From a bacterium (GTDB taxonomy: Bacteria > Ratteibacteria > UBA8468 > B48-G9 > DSTR01), in contig JAKPFT010000021.1 in NCBI GenBank assembly GCA_029551285.1, positions 1-62,012 on the forward strand: DNA of 62,012 nt. The letters run 5' to 3'. The position numbers were made by a program, and so were the translations under genes. Position 1 is the stretch's first letter. Every line of letters begins with the position of its first letter. Under the pieces are notes generated by a model. That model had not been told where the DNA came from. It made no database searches and saw only the letters and a program-made list of their open reading frames with translations. This document shows positions 18,655-27,066 of the stretch, in pieces.

Positions 18655-18724
18655 AAAGGCCTCCTATTTCCCAGCCAGGTTCTGTTCTTTAGCTATGTCT
18701 TTAGTCTTTATCCTCTTCCCCACT

Positions 18725-18986
18725 GTGTCAAAAAAGCAAGGGAACAACTGGCGAACGATTGGCGAAGGCACAGCTACAAGACAAGACGAAAAGCGGTAGC
18801 GCTCGGTAGGCGGACCGACAAAGTTCAATCGGGACGCCATACCTTACTCGGCGGTGTCTGAGCCCACGGGTAGTGGGCGAGTTCGCCGAGCGGCCGATTT
18901 CGGCGTAGTCCTTGTCTGTGCCGGAGCACCCTGAGTGAGCCAGTTTGTTCCCTTTCTTTCATCACTCTTTTATTCCTTTTTGACAC
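18725..18986. repeat. Structured dispersed element, copy A
   Basis: About 262 bp bounded by GTGTCAAAAAAGC on the left and CCTTTTTGACAC on the right. The left arm GGGAACAACTGGC pairs with GCCAGTTTGTTCCC near the right end; GGCACAG pairs with CTGTGCC. Inner hairpins: 18805-18843 (GGTAGGCG/CGCC-a-TACC with CCGA/TCGG) and 18862-18878 (GCCCAC-GGGTA-GTGGGC). The second has wholly different bases from the other copies yet still pairs. It fills the gap of about 315 bp between the GH20-like gene and the orphan glycosidase domain; no gene is seen there. Its right end supplies the last codons and stop of the gene at 18970. Confidence 0.88.
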
Positions 18987-19356
18987 TACCACCGGCCACC
19001 GCTTCCAGACGGAGCAAAACTACTTCTCGGGGCGCCAGGGTCAGGCCAAATCTCCGGAACAGATTGGCTTCTACTTCCGCCTGGCCGTTAAGCAGCCCCT
19101 GCTTCAGCACAAAGCTATCTCCTCCGCACAGGGTCGTCCGGTAGTGTCCAGCCAGCAGGTCCAGACCCAAAACTGGACTGGCCACTCTGTATTCCCAGTT
19201 GGCCAGATAGAGGATAACACTTCCATCATCGGCCTCTCTAATCAAAAACTCCACGCGGCCATCCGGTTCAAACCTGATACCTGTTTCTCCCAGCAAAGTC
19301 CTGATTCGGCCGAGCAATTTTCTCCGGACAGATGTTCTAAAAATACCTTTAAGCAT
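18970..19356 (-). pseudogene. Orphan C-terminal domain of a glycoside hydrolase
   Basis: 128 aa from an ATG at 19356. The segment GSVILYLANWEYRVASPVLG followed by GLTLAPREVVLLRLEA is the C-terminal beta-sandwich seen at the end of large glycosidases; the catalytic barrel that should precede it is missing. The final codons (GGSVKKE and stop) are read from the end of repeat copy A, so the gene's 3' boundary was formed by that element. It overlaps the glycosyltransferase's 3' end by 8 bp. It is most likely a decayed remnant, though a free-standing domain is possible. Confidence 0.55.
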
Positions 19357-20587
19357 CAACCGAACGGGCAAGAGCGAGAAGGTGAAAAGCCGCCACCCTG
19401 GCACCTGATGCTTCCCGGTTGATAATCTCGCTCACTTTCCGGGCAGCCTGGTAAAGAGCCTTGTTCTCCACGATCTTTTTCAGGGCGCTCACCAGTAACT
19501 CCTGACTGAGCCGGTACCGGTCCAGTTTTAAAGCCACACCCAGCCGAACGCACCTGGCGGCATTGTCAAACTGGTCGTGACAGAAAGGCAGGATTAACTG
19601 TGGCTGACCGGCCTGCAACGCTGCGGCCACGGTATTGATGCCGCCATGGTGGATAATCAGTCTGGCCTGGCTGAAGATAGATTCGTAAGGAAGATAGTCT
19701 GCGGTAAGAATGTTTGGGGCTTCCGTCAGTTTTTCCAGACCAGGCCCCAGCAGAAGGCAGCGCCACTTAAGATAACGACAGGCGCTGGCGATCAGAGGAT
19801 AGAGGTCAGAAGCGTGCAGACAGGCAGCCGACCCGAAGGTGACAACCACCGGCGGCTGGTCCTCACGGAAAAAACCTTTGAGGCTGGCGGGCCTTTCCGC
19901 AGGGAAGATCTGACGGCAAAAACCGCAGATGATGGCCCGGGGTGGGTCATCAGCGGTGGCTGGCCGAAAGTAAGGCGACCACAGCCCGAGATTTAATTCC
20001 ACTTCCCGCAGGGTCGCTTCGGCTATCCGGGGATACCAGGGGATTTCCAGGTCCTCACAGACTTTTTTTAACGAACGACTGCAATAAAGAAAAATTTTCT
20101 CTCGCAATAACCTGAAAACGGGACGGGAGAAAACCGGCCAGGACCATCCGTTTATTACGATGTCAGCGCTGGAAAGCCAGCCGGTAGGGGTAGTCATCAG
20201 CACCGCGCGGGGCAAACCAGCCTGAGAAGCAGCCAGAAGTGTGCCTACAGTTAGAAAATGGCTGGCAACGAAAACCGGCTGGTACCGGTCAATTGCGTCC
20301 CTGGTAACCTGGTAAAAATCTTTCACCGCTGGCAGGACAAACTCATTCCAGACGGCCAGCGGCGCTGATTGAGGGTCAAGAAACTGGGGATTCTTCCTGA
20401 TTTCTTCAAAGAGATGAACTTTCGGCCCGGCGCCAATAAATTTTAGACCGGCGGAAATTGTCCTCTCCCGGTAGTGAGGATGGCTGATCAGAAAAACCCT
20501 TACTCCTGCGGTAGACAGGGCCTGACCGATACCCAGGACCGGATGAAGGTCTCCTAAGGAACCGACGGTAGCCAGAAGAACGTTCAC
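19349..20587 (-). CDS. GT1-type (UDP-glucuronosyl/glucosyltransferase-like) glycosyltransferase
   Basis: 412 aa, GT-B fold. The N-terminus MNVLLATVGSLGDLHPVLGI is the typical start of MGT/UGT-like and GT28-related enzymes. The C-terminal nucleotide-sugar site is HHGGINTVAAALQAGQPQLI, with PFCHDQFDNAARC just after it. Such enzymes glycosylate small molecules or lipids. The start is GTG (20587) with GAGG 9 nt upstream. It lies in the run downstream of dxs, 3 bp after a small membrane protein, which hints at glycosylation of an isoprenoid or lipid, but that is inference. Confidence 0.85.
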   Translation of the reverse strand: MNVLLATVGSLGDLHPVLGIGQALSTAGVRVFLISHPHYRERTISAGLKFIGAGPKVHLFEEIRKNPQFLDPQSAPLAVWNEFVLPAVKDFYQVTRDAIDRYQPVFVASHFLTVGTLLAASQAGLPRAVLMTTPTGWLSSADIVINGWSWPVFSRPVFRLLREKIFLYCSRSLKKVCEDLEIPWYPRIAEATLREVELNLGLWSPYFRPATADDPPRAIICGFCRQIFPAERPASLKGFFREDQPPVVVTFGSAACLHASDLYPLIASACRYLKWRCLLLGPGLEKLTEAPNILTADYLPYESIFSQARLIIHHGGINTVAAALQAGQPQLILPFCHDQFDNAARCVRLGVALKLDRYRLSQELLVSALKKIVENKALYQAARKVSEIINREASGARVAAFHLLALARSVDA

Positions 20588-20590
20588 GGT

Positions 20591-20893
20591 TTAATTCCTC
20601 AGATGGCTGACCAGGAAAACAAAAAAACAACCCAGCATTACCATTCCCAAAATGAAGAAAAAGAGAAAAATTACACCTGGCGGAAAGAAGAGCCACTTCA
20701 TAGTTGTGGCGATACTCCAGGCTGCCCAGGCCACCAGAGTCGCACCAAAAAGCGCCAGAAAAATTAACACTCTTTTGCGAAGGCGACCTGTTTCTTGTTC
20801 TCGCTGAGTATAAAGTTTGGTTTTCAGAAGGCCGCCGGCCAGCCGGACTTTCTCCTTTGTTTTCCCTGACTCAATCTTCAGTCTGCCTTCCAT
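20591..20893 (-). CDS. Small membrane protein with two predicted helices
   Basis: 100 aa from the ATG at 20893. A charged N-terminus (MEGRLKIESGKTKEKVRLAG) is followed by two hydrophobic segments (VLIFLALFGATLVAWAAW and FFPPGVIFLFFFILGMVML). No family is recognised. It starts 4 bp past the radical SAM stop and precedes the glycosyltransferase, so it is co-transcribed. Confidence 0.6.
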   Translation of the reverse strand: MEGRLKIESGKTKEKVRLAGGLLKTKLYTQREQETGRLRKRVLIFLALFGATLVAWAAWSIATTMKWLFFPPGVIFLFFFILGMVMLGCFFVFLVSHLRN

Positions 20894-20897
20894 ATCG

Positions 20898-21467
20898 TCA
20901 GTCTCGGATGAAAACAGGGTCAATACCTGTGGAAACGACTTCCCCTTCTGAAGTAATAATGATTTCCGCTTCTGGAATCTTCTGGAAGTCTGCCGGTTGA
21001 TACCGTCGGGTCAGAAAATGAAAGGTCTTGTTGGCTGAACCCTGAAGACTTCTGGCCAGCCGCTGGCGGCGCTCATAACGGCCAGCAATAACCACATCCA
21101 CCAGTGACAGCAGCCGCCGGCTCTGTCCCATCCACCCAATCTCTGACCAGGTATAACCGGTGAAAACAATGAGGGAAAAGTTACTCCAGTTCCGCAACAG
21201 AAAGAGCAAACTCAGCAGCGGTTTCATCTGCTGAAGCGGCTCTCCGCCACTGATGGTCACTCCTTCAATTTTTCCAGAAAGTCTAAGAAACTGGCGGGCC
21301 AGGAATTCTGGCAGGACCGAGTAGCCACCTTTTCGCGAGTGAGTGCCGGGATTGTAACAACCAGGACAACCAAGGGTACAGCCCTGCACCCAGACGACGG
21401 CCCGGCACCCAGGACCGTTGGAACGGCTGAAAGGTACCCAGTGGTGTATTCTGAGAGCCTCTGACAT
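20898..21467 (-). CDS. NrdG-like radical SAM protein (glycyl radical activase type)
   Basis: 189 aa. WVQGCTLGCPGCYNPGTHS carries the CxxxCxxC cluster (C30, C34, C37) that binds the SAM-cleaving 4Fe-4S cluster, and EGVTISGGEPLQQ is the GGE motif. Length and N-terminus match anaerobic ribonucleotide reductase activases (NrdG) rather than the larger PFL activases, as no extra ferredoxin-type cysteines are present. The ATG overlaps the dxs stop (TGATG). No nrdD is nearby; the only glycyl radical enzyme in the window is 8 kb away at 29273. Confidence 0.82.
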   Translation of the reverse strand: MSEALRIHHWVPFSRSNGPGCRAVVWVQGCTLGCPGCYNPGTHSRKGGYSVLPEFLARQFLRLSGKIEGVTISGGEPLQQMKPLLSLLFLLRNWSNFSLIVFTGYTWSEIGWMGQSRRLLSLVDVVIAGRYERRQRLARSLQGSANKTFHFLTRRYQPADFQKIPEAEIIITSEGEVVSTGIDPVFIRD

Positions 21468-23317
21468 CAAACTTTTCCTGAGGCAAACAGCGCCTTTTCT
21501 ATCGCGGCGGCAATACCCGCACCGGAAAGGCCAAAATTCTCCAGAATTTCCTGTCTCGGCCCGTGGTTGAGAAAGCTATCCGGCAACCCTAAAATCAGTA
21601 CTGGCTGATTCTTCTGCCTGGCGGCCAGATGTTCCAGGACCGCGGAACCGAAACCGCCCACGCGGGAATTTTCTTCCACGGTCACCACCAGTTGCCTGGG
21701 TTTCTCCAGCTGGTTGACCACATTTTCCGGAAGCGGTTTCACCTGGTCAACGGCTAACACAGCGCTGGAATGGCCTTTTTGCTGAAGAAAACTGCCAGCG
21801 GCGAAAGAGGCCTCAGCCAGGCTGCCCAATCCCAGAATCAGCACCCTGGCCTCTTCCGGTGAACCAAGGTGGTCCGGAAGGGTTTCTACCAGATAGGAAC
21901 GTGGATAACGGATAGCCACCGGAAACTTCTCCTGGAGAGAGCGACGCAGGCAGTCTTTCAGGTTTTCCAGGCTGTAAGGCGCCAGCAGACGCAGGTCCGG
22001 AATCGTGCGCAGATAAGAAAGGTCATATATCCCCTGGTGGGTAGCACCATCTTCGCCCACCACTCCGGCCCGGTCCACCAGGAAAACCACCGGTAACGCC
22101 TGAAGACAGACATCATGCCAGATCTGGTCATAGGCTCGCTGAAGGAAGGTGCTGTAAATGGCCACCACCGGTCGCCGACCGGCCCGGGCCAGCCCGCTGG
22201 CTAAACTGACACAGTGACTTTCCGCGATGCCCACATCAAAAAACCGTTGCGGAAAGTTCTGAGAAAAAGATTCCAGTTCCAGTCCTTTTTCCATAGCCGC
22301 GGTCAGAACAACTACATCCGGATTTTCTCTGGCAATTTCTTCCAGTGTTCTGGCAGCGACTCTGGCTGGCGTGAGCCCGTTTACGGAAACGGCCTGACCG
22401 GTCTTCAGGTCAAAGGGACCTACTCCGTGAAAATCTTCCGGGTGTTCCTCAGCCGGAGGGTATCCCTTGCCCTTTCTGGTGATAACATGAAGCAGAACCG
22501 GCTCGTTACTTTCCCGCAAGTTGGCAAGAATCTCTATCAACTGCTGGAAGTCGTGGCCATCAATCGGACCCAGATACCGCAGCCCTAACTTTTCAAAAAA
22601 GATTCCTGGCAGTAAAAGGTCCTTGGTTCTTACTTCCATCTCTTCCGCCAGGCGCAACAGGTCATCCCCGATACTGGGAATCTTTCGTAACCACTGCCGG
22701 AGTTCTTCCTTCTGCCGGCTGACCCTGGGCGAAGTAACCAGTTTGGTCAGGTAATAGGCCAGCGCACCCCGGGTGGGTGAAATGGACATCTTGTTGTCGT
22801 TGAGAATAACCAGCAGCCGCTTCTTCAGACCCCCCAGGAAGTTTAACCCCTCAAAGGTTAGACCGTTGGTTAAAGAACCGTCTCCAATGACGGCCACAAC
22901 CCGAGCCCTGGCTCCATTAGCAACTTCCCCCAGGCTCAGACCGGTTGCCTGAGAAATAGCGGTGCCGGCGTGGCCGGTGCAGAAAATATCGGCCGGACTT
23001 TCTTCGGGAGACGGGAAACCGCTTAAGCCACCTGCCTGGCGCAATGTTCGGAAGAGGTCCTTGCGACCGGTGAGAATTTTATGGGTGTAACACTGATGCC
23101 CCACATCAAAGATAAGTTTATCGGGTGGGAAACTGAAGACCCGGTGAAGTGCCACCGTCAGTTCTACCACCCCCAGATTGGAAGCCAAGTGGCCGCCGTT
23201 TTTCGCCACCACCTGAAGGATTAACTGCCGGATTTCTTCAGCCAGTTCCTCTAACTGGTTGAGCGAAAGTTGCCGCAGCCTCTGCGGATTTTCAGAAACC
23301 TGGTCAAGGAGGGACAT
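21467..23317 (-). CDS. dxs: 1-deoxy-D-xylulose-5-phosphate synthase
   Basis: 616 aa, full length. It makes DXP from pyruvate and glyceraldehyde-3-phosphate using thiamine diphosphate, the first step of the MEP isoprenoid pathway. Signatures: GGHLASNLGVVELTVALH, FDVGHQCYTHKILTGR, the ThDP motif VIGDGSLTNGLTFEGLN with NDNKMSISPT, and later DRAGVVGEDGATHQGIYDL. The C-terminal transketolase domain ends GLPDSFLNHG. It is in the minus-strand housekeeping run between the TPR lipoprotein and the radical SAM gene. Confidence 0.97.
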   Translation of the reverse strand: MSLLDQVSENPQRLRQLSLNQLEELAEEIRQLILQVVAKNGGHLASNLGVVELTVALHRVFSFPPDKLIFDVGHQCYTHKILTGRKDLFRTLRQAGGLSGFPSPEESPADIFCTGHAGTAISQATGLSLGEVANGARARVVAVIGDGSLTNGLTFEGLNFLGGLKKRLLVILNDNKMSISPTRGALAYYLTKLVTSPRVSRQKEELRQWLRKIPSIGDDLLRLAEEMEVRTKDLLLPGIFFEKLGLRYLGPIDGHDFQQLIEILANLRESNEPVLLHVITRKGKGYPPAEEHPEDFHGVGPFDLKTGQAVSVNGLTPARVAARTLEEIARENPDVVVLTAAMEKGLELESFSQNFPQRFFDVGIAESHCVSLASGLARAGRRPVVAIYSTFLQRAYDQIWHDVCLQALPVVFLVDRAGVVGEDGATHQGIYDLSYLRTIPDLRLLAPYSLENLKDCLRRSLQEKFPVAIRYPRSYLVETLPDHLGSPEEARVLILGLGSLAEASFAAGSFLQQKGHSSAVLAVDQVKPLPENVVNQLEKPRQLVVTVEENSRVGGFGSAVLEHLAARQKNQPVLILGLPDSFLNHGPRQEILENFGLSGAGIAAAIEKALFASGKV

Positions 23318-23334
23318 CAGCGCTTTGACTCTTG

Positions 23335-24696
23335 CTATTTTCTCAGGGTCCGGATGATTTCCTGAAGTTGGTTGTCCACCTCAGGATTATATTTCAGTTC
23401 CAGCGACTTTGACCACCACAAAACCGCCCGGTTGAAATCTTTTTTCCGGGCATAAAGGTAGCCCAAGTGTTCATAAATTTCCGGGTCTTCTTCCAGGGAG
23501 GCTGCCCGGAGAAGCAATTTTTCTGCCTGGCGATACTCTCCCCTCAGGTAGTAAGCCCAGCCCAGACTGTCAAGGAAGGCACCGTTGTCCGGTTCAATCT
23601 CACAGGCCTTGCTGATTAGCGCGAAGGCTTCTTTCAGTTTCTCCGCGGTCAGGTCTTTTTTCAGAAGAAACGAGTAGCCGAGATAGTTCAGGGCCATGGC
23701 GTTATCTGGCTTTAACTCAATGGCTTTTTTCATGGCGGCTTCCATCCGTTCCGGCTCTTTTCTCCGGTCATAGATGACCCCGAGAGAAAAGTAAGCCTGA
23801 CTGGTTTCCTCTATCTCCAGGCTTTTTTTCAGGTACTCCTCGGCCTTCTGGTATTCTTTCTCTTCCAGCGCCAGGGAAGCCAGGGCCTGGTAGAACTCCA
23901 GCCGCCTGATACCATTGTTCAGCCCTTCCTCCAGAATCCGCTTGACCGCAGCCAGGTCGTTTTTCCTGGCGTATATTCCCTGAAGAAGAAGGTAAGGCAG
24001 GTGATTCTTAGGATTCAGTTGAATCAACTGCCGGTAAAGGGCTTCTGCCCGGGAAACGCGGTTGGTCCGTTCATAAAGCAATCCCAGAGCCATGGCGGCC
24101 TGATGGAAACCCGGCGAGAGTTCCAGGGCACGCCGGAACTCCTTCTCAGCCTGTTCTTCCTGACCGAGTTTTTCCAGAACCGTTGCGTAGTTGAAATGAA
24201 ACAGGGGATTCCGGCTGTTTTCTTCCAGCAAAAGTTCATAATGCCGGCCTGCCTGCTGATACTGGCCGGCCGCCACCAGCAGGTCACAGAGAATCATCCG
24301 CATCGCGGTGGCACCGGGGCTGTACTGAAGCCCCTTTTCCAGGTGGGCAATAGCCAGTTCGTTTTTCTTCTGATGGTAATAAATAATGCCCCGGCCAAAA
24401 AGGGCCGGCGCATTTTCCGGGTCAATCTGGAGCGCTCTGGAAAAATGATTTTCCGCCCCCTTAAGGTCCTTCTTCCTCAGGGCTAACTGGCCAAGTTTGA
24501 CATGGACATAGGCGGTATCCGCGCCCCTGTTGATGGCCTGTTGAAAGGAAGCCGTTGCCTGCTCATTCTGGGACTGGCTCTCATAGAGAAGCCCCTGAAG
24601 ATAAAGTTTTAGAGCCACATCCCTCTGAGCCACGGGCAACTGGCAGCAACCTGCCAGAAGCACCAGCCCAGCCAGCAACCAGACAAATTTCATCAT
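23335..24696 (-). CDS. TPR-repeat lipoprotein
   Basis: 453 aa. A lipobox (WLLAGLVLLAGC) predicts a lipid-anchored protein. About ten tetratricopeptide repeats follow (for example YVHVKLGQLALRKKDLKGAE, then NHFSRALQIDPENAPAL). TPR scaffolds of this kind occur in secretion, polysaccharide export and envelope assembly, but no specific role is shown. Two ATGs lie in tandem at the start. It follows the COX24-like gene by 14 bp. Confidence 0.9.
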   Translation of the reverse strand: MMKFVWLLAGLVLLAGCCQLPVAQRDVALKLYLQGLLYESQSQNEQATASFQQAINRGADTAYVHVKLGQLALRKKDLKGAENHFSRALQIDPENAPALFGRGIIYYHQKKNELAIAHLEKGLQYSPGATAMRMILCDLLVAAGQYQQAGRHYELLLEENSRNPLFHFNYATVLEKLGQEEQAEKEFRRALELSPGFHQAAMALGLLYERTNRVSRAEALYRQLIQLNPKNHLPYLLLQGIYARKNDLAAVKRILEEGLNNGIRRLEFYQALASLALEEKEYQKAEEYLKKSLEIEETSQAYFSLGVIYDRRKEPERMEAAMKKAIELKPDNAMALNYLGYSFLLKKDLTAEKLKEAFALISKACEIEPDNGAFLDSLGWAYYLRGEYRQAEKLLLRAASLEEDPEIYEHLGYLYARKKDFNRAVLWWSKSLELKYNPEVDNQLQEIIRTLRK

Positions 24697-24710
24697 CCCA
24701 CCGGGTCCGG

Positions 24711-24806
24711 TTATCTTTTTCTCTTCTTGTGGCGTAAGGCTTTTCTTCTCTTTTTCCGCTTGTGGGTTTTCACCTTGCGCAGTTTACGCTTTCTTCCACA
24801 GGGCAT
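24711..24806 (-). CDS. 31-aa AURKAIP1/COX24-domain (mS38-like) ribosomal small-subunit protein
   Basis: A 31-residue, extremely basic protein (starts MPCGRKRKLRKVKTHKRKK; the rest is Arg/Lys/His-rich). The pattern matches the bacterial AURKAIP1/COX24 domain, whose mitochondrial version is ribosomal protein mS38 and whose actinobacterial relative is bS22. GGAGA lies 5 nt before the ATG. It is between hisG and the TPR gene on the same strand. It is easily missed by gene callers because of its size. Confidence 0.82.
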   Translation of the reverse strand: MPCGRKRKLRKVKTHKRKKRRKALRHKKRKR

Positions 24807-24832
24807 AGTCTCTCCTTCTATTTTCCCCGATA

Positions 24833-25720
24833 TTAGTAAATCACCTTGTGCAATGGATACTCCACAATTCCCTGAGCCCCTAACTTCTTCAGCCTGGGAA
24901 TAAGTTCCTTGGCCTGCTCCCGGTCCACAATCGTTTCCAGGGCACACCAGTCAGGGTCGGTCAGCTGGGAAATTGTGGGTTTCTTCATCGCCGGAAGAAT
25001 CTCCAGCAGACCGGCCAGAGCGTTCTTGCGGACATTCATCTTCAGCCCAACCTTCCTTTCGCCCACCAGAGCGCCCTCCAGAAGCAACGCTAAGTTTTCT
25101 ATTTTTTCTCTTTTCCAGCGGTTCTGCCAGGCCTGGCGATTGGCGATCAGTCTGGGTGTGGATTCCATCACCACATCCACAATCCGCAGGTGGTGGGAAA
25201 AAAGCGTGGAACCGGTCTCGGTAATTTCCACAATCGCGTCCACCAGCTGGCCAGCCTTGATTTCTGTGGCGCCGTAGGAAAATTCCACTTCCGCCGTCAC
25301 ACCGTGTTTTTTTAGATAGCCGCGGGTCACCGTAACAAGTTCCGTAGCAATGCGTTTTCCCTGAAGGTCCCGCACCGACTTCACAGGAGAATTTTCCGGA
25401 ACAGCCAGAACAATCTTAACCGGCCGCAATCCCTGTTTGGCGTAAATTAGTTCCGAGACTTCCACCACCCTGGCCTTATTCTCCATAATCCAGTCTTTGC
25501 CAGAAATCCCCACATCAAAAGCGCCCATTTCTACATACCGCGGTATCTCCTGAGCCCGCAGCATGACAGCTTCAATCGCCGGGTCATCAATGGAAATAAA
25601 GTAACTTCTGGCTACCGCCGAGATTTCAAAGCCCGCATGCCGAAAAAGAGTCAGGGTTGCTTCCTGCAAGGAACCTTTGGGCAAGACAAGTTTAAGTTTC
25701 TGCTGTTGTGCTGATTTCAC
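24833..25720 (-). CDS. hisG: ATP phosphoribosyltransferase, long form
   Basis: 295 aa. It catalyses the first step of histidine synthesis, joining ATP and PRPP. Conserved parts are LKLVLPKGSLQEATLTLF, DVGISGKDWIMENKARVVE, the catalytic/PRPP region KRIATELVTVTRGYLKKHGV and EITETGSTLFSHHLRIVD. A C-terminal about 75-residue ACT-like regulatory domain (KVGLKMNVRKNALAGLLEIL onward) marks the long, histidine-feedback form that needs no HisZ. The start is GTG at 25720 inside the 3' end of accA (29-bp overlap), with GGGGG upstream. No other his gene is here. Confidence 0.95.
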   Translation of the reverse strand: MKSAQQQKLKLVLPKGSLQEATLTLFRHAGFEISAVARSYFISIDDPAIEAVMLRAQEIPRYVEMGAFDVGISGKDWIMENKARVVEVSELIYAKQGLRPVKIVLAVPENSPVKSVRDLQGKRIATELVTVTRGYLKKHGVTAEVEFSYGATEIKAGQLVDAIVEITETGSTLFSHHLRIVDVVMESTPRLIANRQAWQNRWKREKIENLALLLEGALVGERKVGLKMNVRKNALAGLLEILPAMKKPTISQLTDPDWCALETIVDREQAKELIPRLKKLGAQGIVEYPLHKVIY

Positions 25721-26681
25721 GAAAGACCCCCATTTTGCGATATTTTTGATAGCGCAGTTCTACCAGTTCCTCCAGACTGATTGTCTTCAGTTCAGTAAGG
25801 TGTTTGCGCATGGCTTTTGCCAGGACCTCCGCCGCTTTGGCCGGGTCACGATGAGCACCACCGGGAGGTTCCGGAACAACTTCGTCAATGATGCCCAGTT
25901 GCAAAAGTTCTGGCGCCGTCAGTTTCAACGCCCGGGCAGCGTCTTCCACGGCCTGTTGATTCTTCCAGAGGATTGAGGCGCAACCTTCAGGTGAGATAAC
26001 CGAATAAATGGCGTACTCCTGCATCAGCACCCGGTCTCCCAGGCCAATACCCAAGGCTCCACCGCTGCCGCCTTCTCCGATGACGACCACCAGAATTGGA
26101 GTGCGCAGTCCAGCCATGTGCTGCAGATTGCTGGCAATAGCCAGCGCCTGACCCCGTTCTTCAGCGGCCATATCCGGGTTAGCCCCCGGGGTATCAATCA
26201 GGGTAATCACCGGCAGGTGAAGTTGTTCCCCAAGAGCCATCAGTCTTCTTGCTTTGCGATACCCTTCCGGATGAGCCATACCGAATTTTCTCGTCAGATT
26301 TTCTTTGGTGTCCCTGCCCTTCTGCTGGCCAATAACTACCAGAGAGGTGCCCTCAAACTTGGCCAGCCCGGCTATGATAGCCGGGTCGTCCGCACCGACC
26401 CGGTCACCGTGGAGTTCAATGAATTCTTCAAAAATAGCGTTGATATAGTCAAGGGCATGCGGTCGGTTCGGATGTCTGGCCAGTTGCACCTTCTGCCAGG
26501 GTGTGAGCGAAGAGAAAATCTGCCTGGTAGTTTCGGAGAGCTTCTGCTGAAGTCTCACAATTTCTGCCTGGTTATCCGCAAAGGTTTCCTGTTTTCTGGC
26601 CTGGAGCTGCGCCAGTTCTTTTTCCATGGCTTCCAGAGGCTTCTCAAAAGGCAGATACTTACGTTCCATAGTGTTGTTCAT
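25692..26681 (-). CDS. accA: Acetyl-CoA carboxylase carboxyltransferase subunit alpha
   Basis: 329 aa. With AccD it transfers the carboxyl group from biotin to acetyl-CoA for fatty acid synthesis. Signatures: QLARHPNRPHALDYI, FEEFIELHGDRVGADDPAI, IGQQKGRDTKENLTRKFGM, and the crotonase-like core LIDTPGANPDMAAEERGQA with GEGGSGGALGIGLGDRVLM. The N-terminal helical hairpin is present. It lies 5 bp downstream of gatC. accD is not in the window. Confidence 0.97.
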   Translation of the reverse strand: MNNTMERKYLPFEKPLEAMEKELAQLQARKQETFADNQAEIVRLQQKLSETTRQIFSSLTPWQKVQLARHPNRPHALDYINAIFEEFIELHGDRVGADDPAIIAGLAKFEGTSLVVIGQQKGRDTKENLTRKFGMAHPEGYRKARRLMALGEQLHLPVITLIDTPGANPDMAAEERGQALAIASNLQHMAGLRTPILVVVIGEGGSGGALGIGLGDRVLMQEYAIYSVISPEGCASILWKNQQAVEDAARALKLTAPELLQLGIIDEVVPEPPGGAHRDPAKAAEVLAKAMRKHLTELKTISLEELVELRYQKYRKMGVFREISTTAET

Positions 26682-26686
26682 TTTTA

Positions 26687-26962
26687 TCAGATTACCCGGG
26701 GAACCTTGAAAAAATTACCGTGCCTTTCCGGAGCATTGGCCAGAGCCTTTTCGGTGGAAAGAGAAGCCTCCACCTTATCCTGCCGCCAGACATTGGTCAT
26801 CGGCACCACATGGTAGGTTGGCTCCACCCCGGTCGTCTCTATTTTCTCCAGCTGGGACACATAATCAAGAATTTTTTCTAAATCCTGCTCCAGACCAGCC
26901 AGTTCCTGCTCCGTCAGAGCAATCCGGGCCAGTTCCGCAAGATACTTTACCTGCTGCTTCAT
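26687..26962 (-). CDS. gatC: Asp-tRNA(Asn)/Glu-tRNA(Gln) amidotransferase subunit C
   Basis: 91 aa. GatC stabilises the GatAB amidotransferase that converts mischarged Glu-tRNA(Gln) or Asp-tRNA(Asn). Family marks are YLAELARIALTEQELAGLEQ and the C-terminal RQDKVEASLSTEKALANAPE. The ATG at 26962 has GGGGG 8 nt upstream; an earlier ATG at 26977 falls on the predicted transcript start and is rejected. It is the first gene of the minus-strand run. gatA and gatB are elsewhere. Confidence 0.92.
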   Translation of the reverse strand: MKQQVKYLAELARIALTEQELAGLEQDLEKILDYVSQLEKIETTGVEPTYHVVPMTNVWRQDKVEASLSTEKALANAPERHGNFFKVPRVI

Positions 26963-26983
26963 CGTTGTTTCCCCCATAGTTAC

Positions 26984-27012
26984 ATCTTATGCCAGAAATG
27001 TTTCCCCGTCAA
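26984..27012 (-). promoter_or_regulatory. Promoter of the gatC-accA-hisG run
   Basis: Minus strand TTGACG (27007-27012), 17-bp spacer, TAAGAT (26984-26989). The transcript should start near 26977, about 15 nt before the chosen gatC ATG. Confidence 0.72.
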
Positions 27013-27022
27013 CACAAAAATT

Positions 27023-27053
27023 TTGCCGTCAGCAAAGTAAATGGTAGCATAAA
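27023..27053 (+). promoter_or_regulatory. Possible promoter for the aldolase gene
   Basis: TTGCCG (27023-27028) and CATAAA (27048-27053), 19-bp spacing, in the divergent gap with gatC. It is weaker than the opposing promoter. Confidence 0.35.
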
Positions 27054-27066
27054 ACTTGAGAAAGTC

